Assembly: GCF_008014775.2 (NCBI RefSeq)
Contig: NZ_CP144914.1
Span: 2,108,001 to 2,172,000 of the forward strand
Direction: 5' to 3'
Length of the DNA: 64,000 nucleotides
Source of the DNA: Alkalicoccus halolimnae
Lineage (GTDB): Bacteria; Bacillota; Bacilli; Bacillales; Salisediminibacteriaceae
A program made the translations under genes and the position numbers. Shown piece after piece: positions 20,966 through 31,559 of this stretch (positions are counted from its first letter, which is position 1; every line of letters begins with the position of its first letter). Below the pieces are notes generated by a model. The model worked only from the letters and a program-made list of their open reading frames with translations. It had not been told where the DNA came from and made no database searches.

Positions 20966-22273
20966 TTATGCTGCTGAATTATCTTTCATTTTCCTGAACA
21001 TTTCTTCATCTGTCTGCACATAGTCCCTGCCCGGAAGAATTAAATTCAATAGTATGCCGATTACAGTTGCCAGGGCCATGCCGGCAACTTCAATCTGGTC
21101 GGTCACCTGAATAAAGGCGCCTCCTATCCCTATTACGAGAATAACAGAAGCAATTACCAGATTTCTTTTTTTGCCAAGATCAACGTGATTATCGATAAGC
21201 ATCCGCATCCCGTTGGAAGCAATAATGCCAAAGAGGAGAATGGACACGCCTCCCATTACAGCAGTAGGTATCGTAGTGATCAAGGCGGACACTTTCCCTA
21301 TGAAGCCGAACATTACGGCTGTTACGGCCGCACCCCCGATCACAAAAACGCTGAATACTCTTGTAAGAGCAACTACTCCGATGTTCTCTCCATAGGTGGT
21401 GTTCGGAGGACCGCCAATAAAAGAACTAATTACGGTGGCTACTCCGTCACCGAGGATGGAACGATGCAGGCCAGGTGTCCGGACGAGATTTTTTTCCACC
21501 ACTTTACTGAGCACCATTTGATCTCCGATATGTTCACTCAAAGTCACCGCAGCAATTGGAACCATGATGGCAATGATTGTCCAGTTAAATGAAGGGTCAT
21601 ACGTAACAAAAGGGACGAGAAAGTCCGGGGAGCGTATCCACGCTGCTTCCTGAACTGCTGTAAAGTCGACCAGTCCCTGCCAGGCGGCAATCAGATAACC
21701 TCCTGCAATACCCGTCAGGATCGGCAGCAGACTGAAAAATCCTCTGAAAAAAATGGCTGCTATGATAGTAATTCCAAGCGTCGCCATCGCTACGGAGAAG
21801 TGCAGGCCGCTGTAACTTTCTGTTTCCGGGTTATTCATTGCCATATCAATTGCTGTAGCTGCAAGTCCCAGTCCGATTACCATTATTACTGGCCCTACAA
21901 CAATAGGGGGAAGTATTTTCATGATCCACTGGACACCTGTCATTTTTATAAACAGAGCAACCACCCCGTAAAGAATGCCGGCGAAAAAACTTCCGATCAT
22001 GGCTCCTTCAGGTCCTCCAATTCCTATCGCTGCAATTAAAGGCGCTATAAAAGCGAAGGAAGATCCGAGATAAGCCGGGATCCTGCCTTTTGTGATCAGG
22101 AGGTAGGCCAGTGTACCGAGCCCGCTCGATACAAGAGCTACGGCCGGACTCAATCCTGTAAGCAGAGGTACCAGAATGGTAGCTCCAAACATAGCGAACA
22201 AATGCTGCACGCTTAATATAAGCCATTTATCAAGTCTCGGAATTTCTCTGATTCCTACTGTTTTATCACTCAT
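20966..22273 (-). CDS. pyrP: Uracil permease
   Basis: A uracil:H+ symporter of the NCS2 (nucleobase-ascorbate transporter) family with about 12-14 membrane segments and 435 residues, matching the usual length. The N-terminus LDKWLILSVQHLFAMFGATI contains the conserved QH motif of the family; SEHIGDQM near the middle holds the substrate-binding Glu. ATG at 22273 follows AGGGGG; an in-frame start 30 nt upstream lies too close to the terminator hairpin. It has attenuators on both sides, so import and synthesis are controlled together. Confidence 0.95.
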   Translation of the reverse strand: MSDKTVGIREIPRLDKWLILSVQHLFAMFGATILVPLLTGLSPAVALVSSGLGTLAYLLITKGRIPAYLGSSFAFIAPLIAAIGIGGPEGAMIGSFFAGILYGVVALFIKMTGVQWIMKILPPIVVGPVIMVIGLGLAATAIDMAMNNPETESYSGLHFSVAMATLGITIIAAIFFRGFFSLLPILTGIAGGYLIAAWQGLVDFTAVQEAAWIRSPDFLVPFVTYDPSFNWTIIAIMVPIAAVTLSEHIGDQMVLSKVVEKNLVRTPGLHRSILGDGVATVISSFIGGPPNTTYGENIGVVALTRVFSVFVIGGAAVTAVMFGFIGKVSALITTIPTAVMGGVSILLFGIIASNGMRMLIDNHVDLGKKRNLVIASVILVIGIGGAFIQVTDQIEVAGMALATVIGILLNLILPGRDYVQTDEEMFRKMKDNSAA

Positions 22274-22301
22274 GCATTCCATCCCCCTGTTTAGCGCAGA
22301 C

Positions 22302-22415
22302 AAAAAACCTCTTTGTTATCCCAAAGAGGTCATTCACCTGCTTCTGTGCCTGTATATGGCAAGAAAACAGTCGAATATACCCCTTGCCGGTCTCACAGGA
22401 CCAGTTTAAAGGGAG
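22302..22415 (-). promoter_or_regulatory. PyrR-dependent attenuator between pyrR and pyrP
   Basis: Minus strand: PyrR loop GGTCCTGTGAGACC (22389-22402) fits ARUCCNGNGAGGYU apart from the first and twelfth bases, within a stem of CCCTTTAAACT with GGGG. A terminator ACCTCTTT / AAAGAGGT follows, with an 8-nt loop and TTTTTT (22302-22330). Confidence 0.9.
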
Positions 22416-22432
22416 GTTTTTTGCTGAATAGT

Positions 22433-23090
<658 letters not shown>

Positions 23091-23105
23091 TTCAATTCTT
23101 AAGTC

Positions 23106-23134
23106 ATTATGACATTCCTCTTAAAGGAAGTCAA
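23106..23134 (-). promoter_or_regulatory. Sigma-A promoter of the pyr operon
   Basis: Minus strand: -35 TTGACT (23129-23134), 17-nt spacer, -10 CATAAT (23106-23111). The -35 overlaps the stop codon of the preceding pseudouridine synthase gene. The predicted transcript starts near 23098, just ahead of the first PyrR stem. Confidence 0.75.
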
Positions 23135-24051
23135 ATTGAAAATGTACGCGCATGCTGCAGACAGGCTTTAAAATCTTCCGGCGGTTCAGAATTAAAAAGC
23201 ATTTCTTCTCCTGTCCGTGGGTGTTTGAATCCAAGCATGGAAGCGTGAAGGGCCTGCCCTTCAATAGGGAACTGGTGTTTTTTACGCGGGCCGTACTTCG
23301 GATCACCGACGATTGGAAATTCAATATATTTCATATGAACACGGATCTGATGCGTGCGCCCGGTTTCAAGCTCACACGCCACGTGGCTGTGTCTTGAAAA
23401 ACGATCGAGGACCTGAAAATGGGTTACTGCTTCCCGGGAATGCATTTCTGTTACCGTCATTTTCTGCCGGTCCTGTGGATCCCTGCCTATTGGGGCATCT
23501 ACCGTCCCTTTATCGTGAGAAATAACACCCGCCACAATCGTTTCATAACGGCGTTTTGTCGTTTTATTTTTAAGCTGTTCTACAAGAGACTCATGAGCTT
23601 TATCGTTTTTAGCTACCATTATTAACCCGGAAGTATCTTTATCAATGCGATGTACAATACCTGGACGTGCTACGCCATTGATACCGGACAAATCGTTGCA
23701 GTGGTGCATTAAGCCGTTGACAAGAGTTCCGCCTGGATGACCGGGGGCAGGATGAACTACCATGCCTCTCGGTTTATTGACAACAATGACGTCCTCATCT
23801 TCGTAGACAATATCAAGCTGCAGGTCTTCTGCTGTAATTTCAAGTTCGACTACTTCCGGCTCTTCCACCTCGATTACATCATTTGCTTTAATCTTATAAT
23901 TACTTTTTACAATTTGTTCATTGACTGTTACGTGCCCGGACTTAATCCAGTCCTGCACCGCACTTCGTGACCACTCCGAATTCTGCTCCGTGAGCCACTT
24001 ATCCAGCCGGATCCCGTTCGAATCTGCTTTGTAGGAATGCATAGTTTCCAT
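23131..24051 (-). CDS. ylyB: RluD-family 23S rRNA pseudouridine synthase (YlyB)
   Basis: Isomerises uridine to pseudouridine in rRNA. It has 306 residues: an N-terminal S4 RNA-binding domain (RLDKWLTEQNSEWSRSAVQ, about residues 15-75) followed by the RluA/RluD catalytic domain with HRIDKDTSGLIMVAKND near residue 134, which carries the catalytic Asp. Target positions are inferred only by family. ATG at 24051 has CAGGAG 9 nt upstream and lies 3 nt from the lspA stop. The position lspA-ylyB-pyrR is as in B. subtilis. Confidence 0.92.
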   Translation of the reverse strand: METMHSYKADSNGIRLDKWLTEQNSEWSRSAVQDWIKSGHVTVNEQIVKSNYKIKANDVIEVEEPEVVELEITAEDLQLDIVYEDEDVIVVNKPRGMVVHPAPGHPGGTLVNGLMHHCNDLSGINGVARPGIVHRIDKDTSGLIMVAKNDKAHESLVEQLKNKTTKRRYETIVAGVISHDKGTVDAPIGRDPQDRQKMTVTEMHSREAVTHFQVLDRFSRHSHVACELETGRTHQIRVHMKYIEFPIVGDPKYGPRKKHQFPIEGQALHASMLGFKHPRTGEEMLFNSEPPEDFKACLQHARTFSI

Positions 24052-24054
24052 AAA

Positions 24055-24513
24055 TCATTTCTCCTGACGTTTTTCTTCTAAAAATACATGGATAATAATC
24101 ATTATTACCCCGGTCACTAAGGACATATCCGCTATATTGAAAATCGGGTAGTTGTAACTGAAAATATAAACATCTATAAAATCTACGACTGCCCCTTCTA
24201 ATACTCGGTCGATAAAATTACCGATTGCACCGCCCAAAATCAGTCCAAGGGCTGTTCCGTACCATCTGCTTCCTTTAAGCTGCGTTTGAATCATATATAT
24301 TATAACGACTGTAACAACAATAGTTGCTATAAAAAACAGCCACATCTGCCCCTGCAGCATACCAAAGGCTGCTCCAGCATTACGGTGGGAAGTTAAATAT
24401 AATAAATTTTCAATAATAGGTATACTTTCACGAACTTCCATATTCTCAACAATCAGCCATTTTGTAAGCTGATCGAATGCAATGATGATGACTGCAATAA
24501 GATAATAAACCAC
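24055..24513 (-). CDS. lspA: Lipoprotein signal peptidase (signal peptidase II)
   Basis: A membrane aspartyl protease that removes signal peptides from diacylated prolipoproteins. It has four membrane segments. The two catalytic Asp lie in VVDFID and FNIADM, and the conserved GNFIDR precedes them. GTG at 24513 is preferred: GGAGG lies 8 nt upstream and the N-terminus VVYYLIAVIIIAFDQ then aligns with the family. The ATG at 24528 overlaps that site and has none of its own. It is coupled to ylyB. CtaC in this window, with an LAGC lipobox, is a likely substrate. Confidence 0.93.
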   Translation of the reverse strand: MVYYLIAVIIIAFDQLTKWLIVENMEVRESIPIIENLLYLTSHRNAGAAFGMLQGQMWLFFIATIVVTVVIIYMIQTQLKGSRWYGTALGLILGGAIGNFIDRVLEGAVVDFIDVYIFSYNYPIFNIADMSLVTGVIMIIIHVFLEEKRQEK

Positions 24514-24595
24514 GTACTGATCCTCCATTTCTACTGGGCGGTCCCTGAAATATCATAGCACAGCGCACCGTATCCGGCAATTGCCAGCTGCCAAA

Positions 24596-24630
24596 AAGAA
24601 ACCCGCCGGCAGCAAGTATATCCGGCGGGA
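24596..24630 (-). terminator. Terminator of ileS
   Basis: Minus-strand stem CCCGCCGG / CCGGCGGG with a 12-nt loop followed by TTTCTTTTT, about 11 nt after the ileS stop. lspA-ylyB must then start from a separate promoter or by readthrough. Confidence 0.85.
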
Positions 24631-24640
24631 ATAACAACAA

Positions 24641-27409
24641 TTAGGACTGGCTTACATAATGATTTACAACCGTCTCTGTACAGTCCGGACAAAGGTTCGG
24701 GTGTTCCGGATGTTTTCCAAGTTCCGTCGAGACCACCCAGCATCTTTCACACGTTTCTCCTTCAGCTCTCGTGACTCGTACGGCCATTTCATCATATTTC
24801 TTCACATCTTCCGTAGCACTTTCCATACTTGAAACCTTCACTTCAGAAGTGATGAACAATTTAGTGAGCTCATGAATTGACTCCAGCAGAGCTTTATCCT
24901 GATCTGAAGTAAACACTTCAACGGCAGCATGTAGATTCTTCTTGATTCCCTGATCATTGCGCGCATCTTCAAGAGCTTTCATAACATCATCACGCAGATG
25001 CATGAAACGATCCCACTTGGCTACAGTTTCATCAACACCGCTGAACGACTGCACTTCAGGCATGTCTGTCGCCTGCACAGCTTCCGAATCTGTACCAGGA
25101 ATATGCTTCCATACTTCTTCTGCAGTATGAGGAATAATCGGGCTGAGAAGTTTAACAAGCGTTGTGAGGGCTTCATACATGACGGTCTGGATTCCCCGGC
25201 GCTCTGGATGATCAGCATGCTCTGTATAAAGCGTATCCTTTGCAATATCCATAAAGAATGAGCTCAGCTCGATCGTACAGAAGTTATGAACTTTATTGTA
25301 TACCGTAGAAAATTGATAATCGTCATACGCTTTGCGAACGTCTTTAACGAGATCATTTATCTTTACGAGCATATACTGATTCAGACTGGAAAGGCTATCG
25401 TAATCAACATTATCTTTTTTCGGATCAAAGTCCGCCAGATTACCCAGCATGAATCGGAAAGTATTGCGAATTTTTCTGTAAACTTCGGCTACTTGTTTAA
25501 GAATATCATCCGATACCCGGACGTCTGCCTGATAATCAACGGAAGAAACCCAAAGGCGGAGAATATCTGCCCCAAGCTGCTTCATTACTTTATCTGGTAC
25601 AATGACATTCCCAAGAGACTTACTCATTTTTTTTCCTTTTCCATCCAGCGTAAATCCATGGCTGACAACAGATTTGAACGGGGCTTTTCCTGTTACCGCT
25701 ACAGATGTTGTTAGTGAGGAATTAAACCAGCCTCTGTACTGATCCGATCCTTCCAGATAAACGTCTGCCGGACGCTGCAGGTCTTCTCTTTCCTCCAGAA
25801 CAGCCTGATGGGAAGAACCGGAATCAAACCATACATCCATAATGTCGGTCTCTTTAGTAAAAGTTCCATTTGGACTGTGCTCGGACGTATAGCCTGCAGG
25901 AAGAAGTTCTTTTGCTTCTTTTTCAAACCAGATATTCGAACCGTGTTTACGGAAAAGCTCAGAAACGTGGGAGATAGTTTCGTCAGTTATGATCGGTTCT
26001 CCATCTTCCCCATAAAAGATTGGAATTGGTACTCCCCATGCACGCTGTCTGGAAATACACCAGTCGCCCCGGTCCCGTACCATGTTATATAACCTTGTTT
26101 CTCCCCATTTAGGAAGCCATTCTACTTTTTCCACTTCCGAAAGCAGATTATCACGAATGTCATCAATAGAAGCAAACCATTGTGCTGTAGCCCGGTAAAT
26201 GACCGGTTTCTTCGTGCGCCAGTCGTGTGGATACGAATGAGTGAAGAAATCGAGATAAAGCAGTTTCCCTGCCTCTTTCAGTTTATCAGTAATCGGCTTG
26301 TTTGCTTTATCATAAAACATTCCTTCAAACATAGGGGCTTCCTCTGTAAACACTCCCTTATCGTCAACAGGGCAAAGAACATCCAGCTCGTAGCGCTGTC
26401 CGACAATATAGTCGTCTTCCCCGTGTCCCGGCGCTGTATGAACGCAGCCTGTACCGGCTTCCAAAGTCACATGATCCCCTAAAATAATCAGAGATTCCCG
26501 ATCGTACAACGGGTGTTTTGTACGGATTCCTTCCAGCTGCTGACCTTTGAATCTGCCAGTGATTTCGTAGTTTTCCCACTCGAATTTACCAGCAAGTTCT
26601 TCCAGAAGTCCTTCAGCCACAACATACTTTTCCTCGTTTGCTCTAACTACTACATAATCAAGCTCAGGATGAAGAGCAATTGCGAGGTTTGCCGGAATTG
26701 TCCACGGGGTCGTCGTCCAAATTACAAACTTTTCGTCTCCAAGCAGAATTCCTTTGCCCTCTGTAACGTCAAAGGACACATAAATGGAGGCAGAACGCTT
26801 ATCATGATATTCAATTTCAGCCTCTGCCAGGGCAGATTCCGAAGAAGGGGACCAGTAAACCGGTTTTTTTCCTTTGTAAATATATCCTTTTTTAGCCATT
26901 TCCCCGAACACTTGAATCTGCTGGGCTTCATACTCGTGAGTGAGAGTTACGTAAGGATTCTCCCAGTCTCCCCGCACTCCAAGACGTTTAAACTGCTCCC
27001 TCTGGCTGTCGATCTGCTCCAGTGCATACTCTTCACATTTTTGACGGAATTCTGCGATACTGAGTTTTTTTCTATCCACTTTCCCTTTTTTCGTTAAGGC
27101 TGTTTCAATCGGCAGTCCGTGAGTATCCCATCCAGGGACATAAGGAGCGTTATAGCCGGTCATGGATTTGGAGCGGACAATAAAGTCTTTAAGAATCTTA
27201 TTTAAGGCGTGGCCCATATGAATATCACCGTTGGCGTACGGAGGTCCGTCATGCAGAATAAAAAGAGGACGGTCTTTCGTTCGCTCCTGGACCTTTTTAT
27301 ATACTTCTCTCTCATTCCATTCATCCTGCATATCCGGTTCTCTATTCGGAAGATTTCCCCTCATTGGAAAATCTGTTTTAGGCATCAGTAGAGTATCTTT
27401 GTAATTCAT
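24641..27409 (-). CDS. ileS: Isoleucyl-tRNA synthetase
   Basis: Class I aminoacyl-tRNA synthetase that charges tRNA-Ile. It has 922 residues, as in B. subtilis. The order is HIGH-type motif [15 protein letters not shown] near residue 57, the editing (CP1) domain, KMSKS in [10 protein letters not shown], the anticodon-binding domain, and a C-terminal zinc site (CERCWVVS...CPDC) near residues 887-910. This layout is the bacterial, mupirocin-sensitive type. Expression is governed by the T-box leader upstream. The usual upstream neighbour divIVA is missing. Confidence 0.97.
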   Translation of the reverse strand: MNYKDTLLMPKTDFPMRGNLPNREPDMQDEWNEREVYKKVQERTKDRPLFILHDGPPYANGDIHMGHALNKILKDFIVRSKSMTGYNAPYVPGWDTHGLPIETALTKKGKVDRKKLSIAEFRQKCEEYALEQIDSQREQFKRLGVRGDWENPYVTLTHEYEAQQIQVFGEMAKKGYIYKGKKPVYWSPSSESALAEAEIEYHDKRSASIYVSFDVTEGKGILLGDEKFVIWTTTPWTIPANLAIALHPELDYVVVRANEEKYVVAEGLLEELAGKFEWENYEITGRFKGQQLEGIRTKHPLYDRESLIILGDHVTLEAGTGCVHTAPGHGEDDYIVGQRYELDVLCPVDDKGVFTEEAPMFEGMFYDKANKPITDKLKEAGKLLYLDFFTHSYPHDWRTKKPVIYRATAQWFASIDDIRDNLLSEVEKVEWLPKWGETRLYNMVRDRGDWCISRQRAWGVPIPIFYGEDGEPIITDETISHVSELFRKHGSNIWFEKEAKELLPAGYTSEHSPNGTFTKETDIMDVWFDSGSSHQAVLEEREDLQRPADVYLEGSDQYRGWFNSSLTTSVAVTGKAPFKSVVSHGFTLDGKGKKMSKSLGNVIVPDKVMKQLGADILRLWVSSVDYQADVRVSDDILKQVAEVYRKIRNTFRFMLGNLADFDPKKDNVDYDSLSSLNQYMLVKINDLVKDVRKAYDDYQFSTVYNKVHNFCTIELSSFFMDIAKDTLYTEHADHPERRGIQTVMYEALTTLVKLLSPIIPHTAEEVWKHIPGTDSEAVQATDMPEVQSFSGVDETVAKWDRFMHLRDDVMKALEDARNDQGIKKNLHAAVEVFTSDQDKALLESIHELTKLFITSEVKVSSMESATEDVKKYDEMAVRVTRAEGETCERCWVVSTELGKHPEHPNLCPDCTETVVNHYVSQS

Positions 27410-27477
27410 ATTATTTCGCTCCTCCTTATAGTCTTTTCTAACTATTTACTGGCAGTACTTCCCCGCCATAAATTCAT

Positions 27478-27733
27478 AAAAAAACTTCCCGCCCCTCTGT
27501 TACAGAAGGGACGAGAAGTATAACCCGCGGTACCACCCAGCTTAGCTGAACCATATCAGCCGCTTTAACATGAATTAACGGTCATGACCCGGCACTGCTT
27601 AATAGGATAGATCCATTCAGCAACACAGCTTCAGGGAGATATTCAATACAGGAAATCTGCCGGACTTTCACCTTCTCCGGCTCGCTGGGAAATTTCAGAA
27701 GTATTTACTCGGCCCTTTCCACGCTTTGAAAAT
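27478..27733 (-). ncRNA. T-box leader (riboswitch) of ileS
   Basis: The minus-strand T-box sequence GGGTGGTACCGCGGG (27524-27538) is canonical. The terminator ACTTCTCGTCCC...GGGGCGGGAAGT then TTTTTTT lies at 27478-27519. Upstream, about 190 nt can form stem I. An ATC in GAATATCTCC (about 27640) could be the isoleucine specifier, but I did not fold the stem. Uncharged tRNA-Ile should promote readthrough into ileS. Confidence 0.93.
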
Positions 27734-27740
27734 TAACTTA

Positions 27741-27770
27741 ATTATAATCGATTCTGAAAGAGAGCGTCAA
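27741..27770 (-). promoter_or_regulatory. Sigma-A promoter of the ileS T-box leader
   Basis: Minus strand: -35 TTGACG (27765-27770), 18-nt spacer, -10 TATAAT (27741-27746). Transcription would start near 27733, just ahead of the T-box stem I. Confidence 0.8.
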
Positions 27771-27779
27771 GGCCCCGTT

Positions 27780-27817
27780 GGTTATGGCGGGCAAAAAATT
27801 GAAATCTGCCCGCAACC
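27780..27817 (-). terminator. Hairpin after ylmH
   Basis: Minus-strand stem GCGGGCA / TGCCCGC closed further out by GGTT/AACC. The T run lies in the loop rather than after the stem, so termination is uncertain. It occupies the place where divIVA would be expected. Confidence 0.45.
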
Positions 27818-27831
27818 TGATTAAAAACTGT

Positions 27832-28611
27832 TCAGCCTGAACCGATATATCTCAGAATGATCCGTACTTTCCCTTTTTTTGTTTCCCCTTCAATCGATTC
27901 TATCTGGCAGCGTCCTTTGCCGCGCAGCGACAGCATATCGCCTTTTTCAACAATCAATGAAGGGTCGTCTGCAATTCTCCAGTTTACTTTCACTTTATCT
28001 GTTTGAATAAAAGGCTTCACTTTTGACCGGGATAAATTGTAAGCCTCCGAAATAATCACATCAAGACGAAGGGAAGAAACAGTTGTCGATTTTTCTATGT
28101 ACGATTCCTCTTTATCTACAAGATCTTCCAATTCAATAGGAAAAAGAGAAACTTTTGCTTTTCCAATGCTTGTCAGCTGGTGCTCAATATAAGAAGCATT
28201 CTCAGAAGCACAAACGAACTGGATTTTATCCCCTTTTGTGATGATATCTCCGAATTTTTCCCGCTTTAATCCCAGGCCGATTAACGAACCCAGTACCTGC
28301 GGGTGATCAATACGAACGAACTTCACAGGATAATCCAGTTCGAAAGCCTTCAGTTCAAAGTCTTCGGTTGCAGGGTTTACATAATCAGGATACAGTAAAG
28401 CCCGTTTCCTTTCAGCAGTTGAAATGCCGCCTTCGAACATGACAGATACGCTGCTGTTACCTCCAACGATGCTTGACACTATATACTGCTGTCTGGGATC
28501 CAGAAAATCAGACAGTTTTGAGCGATATTCTTCTTCCACTGTATTTTTCCAGTCTGAAACCTGGTCAATAAAAGGATGCTCCTCTTTACGAAAATGCTCA
28601 TAAATTGACAC
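27832..28611 (-). CDS. ylmH: S4-domain RNA-binding protein YlmH
   Basis: A cytoplasmic protein of 259 residues with a C-terminal S4 domain (RLDVIISEAYNLSRSKVKPFI, about residues 180-245). Family members bind stalled ribosome/large subunit complexes and assist rescue or division-related translation; the detailed role in this organism is inferred. The start is GTG at 28611 with AGGAGG upstream. It follows ylmG in the conserved ylmE-sepF-ylmG-ylmH set. Confidence 0.9.
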   Translation of the reverse strand: MSIYEHFRKEEHPFIDQVSDWKNTVEEEYRSKLSDFLDPRQQYIVSSIVGGNSSVSVMFEGGISTAERKRALLYPDYVNPATEDFELKAFELDYPVKFVRIDHPQVLGSLIGLGLKREKFGDIITKGDKIQFVCASENASYIEHQLTSIGKAKVSLFPIELEDLVDKEESYIEKSTTVSSLRLDVIISEAYNLSRSKVKPFIQTDKVKVNWRIADDPSLIVEKGDMLSLRGKGRCQIESIEGETKKGKVRIILRYIGSG

Positions 28612-28634
28612 TGATGCTCCTCCTGACCGTTACG

Positions 28635-28898
28635 TTACATAAACATTGAGAATAGATAGCGAACGCCATCCATTGCAAATCGCAGAGCAATAAGCGCTAC
28701 AATCGGTGATATATCAATCATGCCGATAGGCGGTATAATCTGCCGGAATGGAGCAAAAAACGGTTCTACGATTTTACCGATTGTCTGACCGAACTGAGAT
28801 TCTCTGGCATTAGGCAGCCAGGACATAAAAATATAAATAATACATAAAAACCAGTAGATCTGCATAACCTGAATGATAATATTTGCTAATGTTGCCAC
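28635..28898 (-). CDS. ylmG: YggT-family membrane protein YlmG
   Basis: A small integral membrane protein (87 residues) with two hydrophobic segments and a conserved central loop FFAPFRQIIPPIGMIDISPIVALI. It is linked by position to division gene sepF in most Gram-positives; in cyanobacteria and plastids relatives affect nucleoid or thylakoid organisation. The start is GTG at 28898 with CAGGTG upstream. Confidence 0.88.
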   Translation of the reverse strand: MATLANIIIQVMQIYWFLCIIYIFMSWLPNARESQFGQTIGKIVEPFFAPFRQIIPPIGMIDISPIVALIALRFAMDGVRYLFSMFM

Positions 28899-28919
28899 AT
28901 AAATTCACCTGCCTGACTA

Positions 28920-29345
28920 TTATTCACGGAGCATTTCAGAAATAGAGCCTGCTACTTCAACATTTTCCGGGGTACATAGAAATATGTGATCTCCGAGCTT
29001 TTGGATATCCCCATTAACAGCGTAAACTGTTCCGCTCAAAAAGTCTACAATTCGCTTTGCTTCTCCCCATGGTATTCTTTGTAAATTAATAATGACAGAA
29101 ACTTTTTCTTTTAACTTATCAGCTATCTGCTGAACTTCGTCGTAGGAGTGCGGTTCAATTATGATGACTTTTGAAGCAGGGTGGCGATAAGTATTAAATT
29201 GAACGACCTTGTCTTTTTCCGTATGCCCGCCTTTCATTTTCTCATCGGGCTGAGCTTCATAGCCTTTACTATCATCGCTGCTTTCGTAGTCTTCATAATC
29301 ATCGTCCACATCAAAATACCGCTTAATTTTTCTCATAATGGTCAT
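28920..29345 (-). CDS. sepF: Cell division protein SepF
   Basis: A membrane-binding protein that bundles FtsZ and helps anchor and shape the division septum. It has 141 residues: an amphipathic N-terminal helix (MRKIKRYF), an acidic linker ([15 protein letters not shown]), and the SepF fold from about residue 55 ([19 protein letters not shown]...[21 protein letters not shown]). ATG at 29345 was chosen; a TTG immediately upstream is equally well spaced from AAAGGAG. With divIVA and ezrA-type genes not seen here, SepF and FtsA are the FtsZ partners in this cluster. Confidence 0.93.
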   Translation of the reverse strand: MTIMRKIKRYFDVDDDYEDYESSDDSKGYEAQPDEKMKGGHTEKDKVVQFNTYRHPASKVIIIEPHSYDEVQQIADKLKEKVSVIINLQRIPWGEAKRIVDFLSGTVYAVNGDIQKLGDHIFLCTPENVEVAGSISEMLRE

Positions 29346-29373
29346 CAAATCCGTCTCTCCTTTATACGAAGTG

Positions 29374-30054
29374 TTATTCTTCCCCTACGAGGGAGGAACC
29401 GACACGAATAAACGTTGCTCCTTCTTCAACAGCAATTTCAAAATCATTTGACATACCCATGGAGAGTTCTTTACAGGGAGCGTGTGGAAATCCCTGAAGC
29501 CTTACTTCATCACGAAGATGTTTTAAGTTCCGAAAGTAGTCCCTTACTTTTTCAGGCTTTTCTTCATAAGGTGCCATAGTCATCAGGCCGACCACTTCCA
29601 CGGCAGGATATTTTTTGAGCGTTTCAATAAATTCCAATGTTTGAGCAGGAGCCAGACCGGCTTTCGATTCTTCACCGCTCACATTTACCTGGACAAAACA
29701 TTTTACTGTCTGACCTTCTTCCGATCTTTTATTAATCTCTTTTGCAAGGGAAGTACGATCAAGAGAATGAATATAGTCATAAGCGTGGATCATATCTTTA
29801 ACTTTTCTGGACTGCAGGCTGCCAATAAAATGCCAGGAGACCTGATCCCCTATTGCCTCGTATTTTTCCATGGCGCCCTCAAGGCGATTTTCTCCAAGAT
29901 GTTTTATCCCCGCCTTTACTGCTTCTTCTGCACGTTCGATCGTAACGTACTTCGTAACAGCAACTATATGTATATCCTCTGGATTTCTGCCGGCAACGTT
30001 TGCCGCATTATTTATACGTTCCTGAATTCTTTGCAGATTTTCTTCGACAGACAT
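29374..30054 (-). CDS. ylmE: YggS-family pyridoxal phosphate homeostasis protein
   Basis: A single-domain TIM-barrel PLP-binding protein (226 residues) involved in vitamin B6 balance. The PLP Lys is in HIVAVTKYV at residue 35, and the phosphate site is in [26 protein letters not shown] at 30054 follows AAGGAG. It begins the ylmE-sepF-ylmG-ylmH run. In B. subtilis the sigE-sigG and ylmA/C/D genes lie between ftsZ and ylmE; here they are absent. Confidence 0.93.
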   Translation of the reverse strand: MSVEENLQRIQERINNAANVAGRNPEDIHIVAVTKYVTIERAEEAVKAGIKHLGENRLEGAMEKYEAIGDQVSWHFIGSLQSRKVKDMIHAYDYIHSLDRTSLAKEINKRSEEGQTVKCFVQVNVSGEESKAGLAPAQTLEFIETLKKYPAVEVVGLMTMAPYEEKPEKVRDYFRNLKHLRDEVRLQGFPHAPCKELSMGMSNDFEIAVEEGATFIRVGSSLVGEE

Positions 30055-30359
30055 TAATCAAGCTCCTTCCTGCTGGTTCGTGCTGTAGATTGCTTTGATT
30101 CTCATAATACCATAAGAAAAGCCTTTTCTGCTATTGAATTGTTATCTCTCGAAATACGAATCTGATTAGAAGCAGGGCTGAAGGGTTAAATGCGGATGCT
30201 GAGAAATCCAAAATAAAAGGTCTCAAGCAAGCCTGTCTCCATTATCAACAAAAAATGCCTTCGTGACAATACTCGTCACGAAGGCATTTTATCGGCTTTG
30301 CTTCAGTTCTATAATCTATCCGCATAGAATTTGTAAGCCTGTTTTGTTTAAATTATACT
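30055..30359. other. 305-nt gap between ftsZ and ylmE
   Basis: Contains only the ftsZ terminator hairpin and presumably the ylmE promoter. The spoIIGA-sigE-sigG sporulation block that normally sits here in Bacillus is missing without a detectable remnant. Confidence 0.7.
30251..30290 (-). terminator. Terminator of ftsA-ftsZ
   Basis: Perfect 16-bp stem AAAATGCCTTCGTGAC / GTCACGAAGGCATTTT with a 7-nt loop. On the minus strand it continues into T. It lies 70 nt past the ftsZ stop. Confidence 0.9.
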
Positions 30360-31505
30360 TTAGCGCTTTCGTCTGTTACGAAGAAAAGCTGGAATGTCGA
30401 GTGTATCGTCTTCCTGCTTGGGCTCAGGCTCCGGCGCTGAATATTCCTGTTGCGCAGGCTCCTGGCGTACATAGGATTCTTTTCTTTGAGAAGACTGCTG
30501 AGGCTGAGGTTTAGACTGGCGCTGAGGCTTGGCTGCGGCCTGCTGCTGCAATCTTTCTTCAAAGCCTGTCGCAATAACGGTAACGACGATTTCATCTTCA
30601 AGATTTTCATTTATAACTGAACCAAAAATCATGTTGACTTCCTGGTCTGAAGCAGATGATACGATTTCGGCAGCTTCATGGACTTCAAATAGACTAAGGT
30701 TGGAGCCCCCGGTAATATTCATAAGAACACCTTGTGCTCCGTCGACACTTGTCTCAAGAAGTGGAGAAGAAATCGCTTTTTTAGCAGCATCTGCAGCACG
30801 ATTTTCACCAGTTGCAACACCAATCCCCATAAGCGCGGATCCCTGTTCACTCATAATCGTTTTTACGTCTGCGAAGTCCAGATTGATTAATCCAGGCACC
30901 GCAATAAGGTCGGAGATGCCCTGGACACCCTGACGCAGAACATTATCTGCTTCTCGGAATGCTTCAAGCATCGGTGTATTTTTATCAACAATTTCAAGAA
31001 GACGGTCATTAGGAATCACAATAAGTGTATCTACAGCTTCTTTAAGTGCTTCAATTCCCGAAGCAGCATGCGTTGTCCGCTTGCGTCCTTCAAATGTAAA
31101 TGGACGGGTAACCACTCCTACCGTAAGAGCGCCTACTTCACGTGCAATTTCTGCAATAACAGGGGCTGCTCCTGTACCGGTTCCGCCGCCCATGCCGGCA
31201 GTAATAAACACCATGTCGGCACCTTGAAGCTGTTCCTGAAGCTGCTCACGGCTTTCTTCAGCGGCTTTTTTCCCTATATCCGGGTTGGCCCCTGCACCAA
31301 GACCTCGTGTAAGCTTTCCACCGAGCTGAAGACGTTCGGTAGCCTGTGACATCTTTAACGCCTGTGCGTCTGTATTGACTGCAATAAACTCTACTCCCTG
31401 CAGTCCATTTTCAATCATACGGTTAACGGCGTTGCTTCCGCCCCCGCCGACACCTATTACTTTAATTTTCGCCATCTGATCTTCTTCCATTTCAAAATCT
31501 AGCAT
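30360..31505 (-). CDS. ftsZ: Cell division GTPase FtsZ
   Basis: Tubulin-like GTPase that forms the Z ring at midcell. It has 381 residues. The GTP-binding glycine signature [14 protein letters not shown] is intact, as are N-terminal [26 protein letters not shown], and the C-terminal peptide [13 protein letters not shown] that docks FtsA and SepF. A Gln/Arg/Glu-rich linker (about residues 320-365) separates them. ATG at 31505 with GGAGG 9 nt upstream matches the family start MLDFE. It lies 54 nt behind ftsA and is probably co-transcribed. Confidence 0.98.
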   Translation of the reverse strand: MLDFEMEEDQMAKIKVIGVGGGGSNAVNRMIENGLQGVEFIAVNTDAQALKMSQATERLQLGGKLTRGLGAGANPDIGKKAAEESREQLQEQLQGADMVFITAGMGGGTGTGAAPVIAEIAREVGALTVGVVTRPFTFEGRKRTTHAASGIEALKEAVDTLIVIPNDRLLEIVDKNTPMLEAFREADNVLRQGVQGISDLIAVPGLINLDFADVKTIMSEQGSALMGIGVATGENRAADAAKKAISSPLLETSVDGAQGVLMNITGGSNLSLFEVHEAAEIVSSASDQEVNMIFGSVINENLEDEIVVTVIATGFEERLQQQAAAKPQRQSKPQPQQSSQRKESYVRQEPAQQEYSAPEPEPKQEDDTLDIPAFLRNRRKR

Positions 31506-31559
31506 AATTGCGATCCTCCATTTCAAATCTTTGTTCGTTTATAAACGTCCATCCAGCTG

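Noticed and set aside
26513..27097. 194-codon plus-strand frame inside ileS
   Set aside because: Antisense to a conserved synthetase gene; Phe/Ser/Cys-rich and without conserved motifs.
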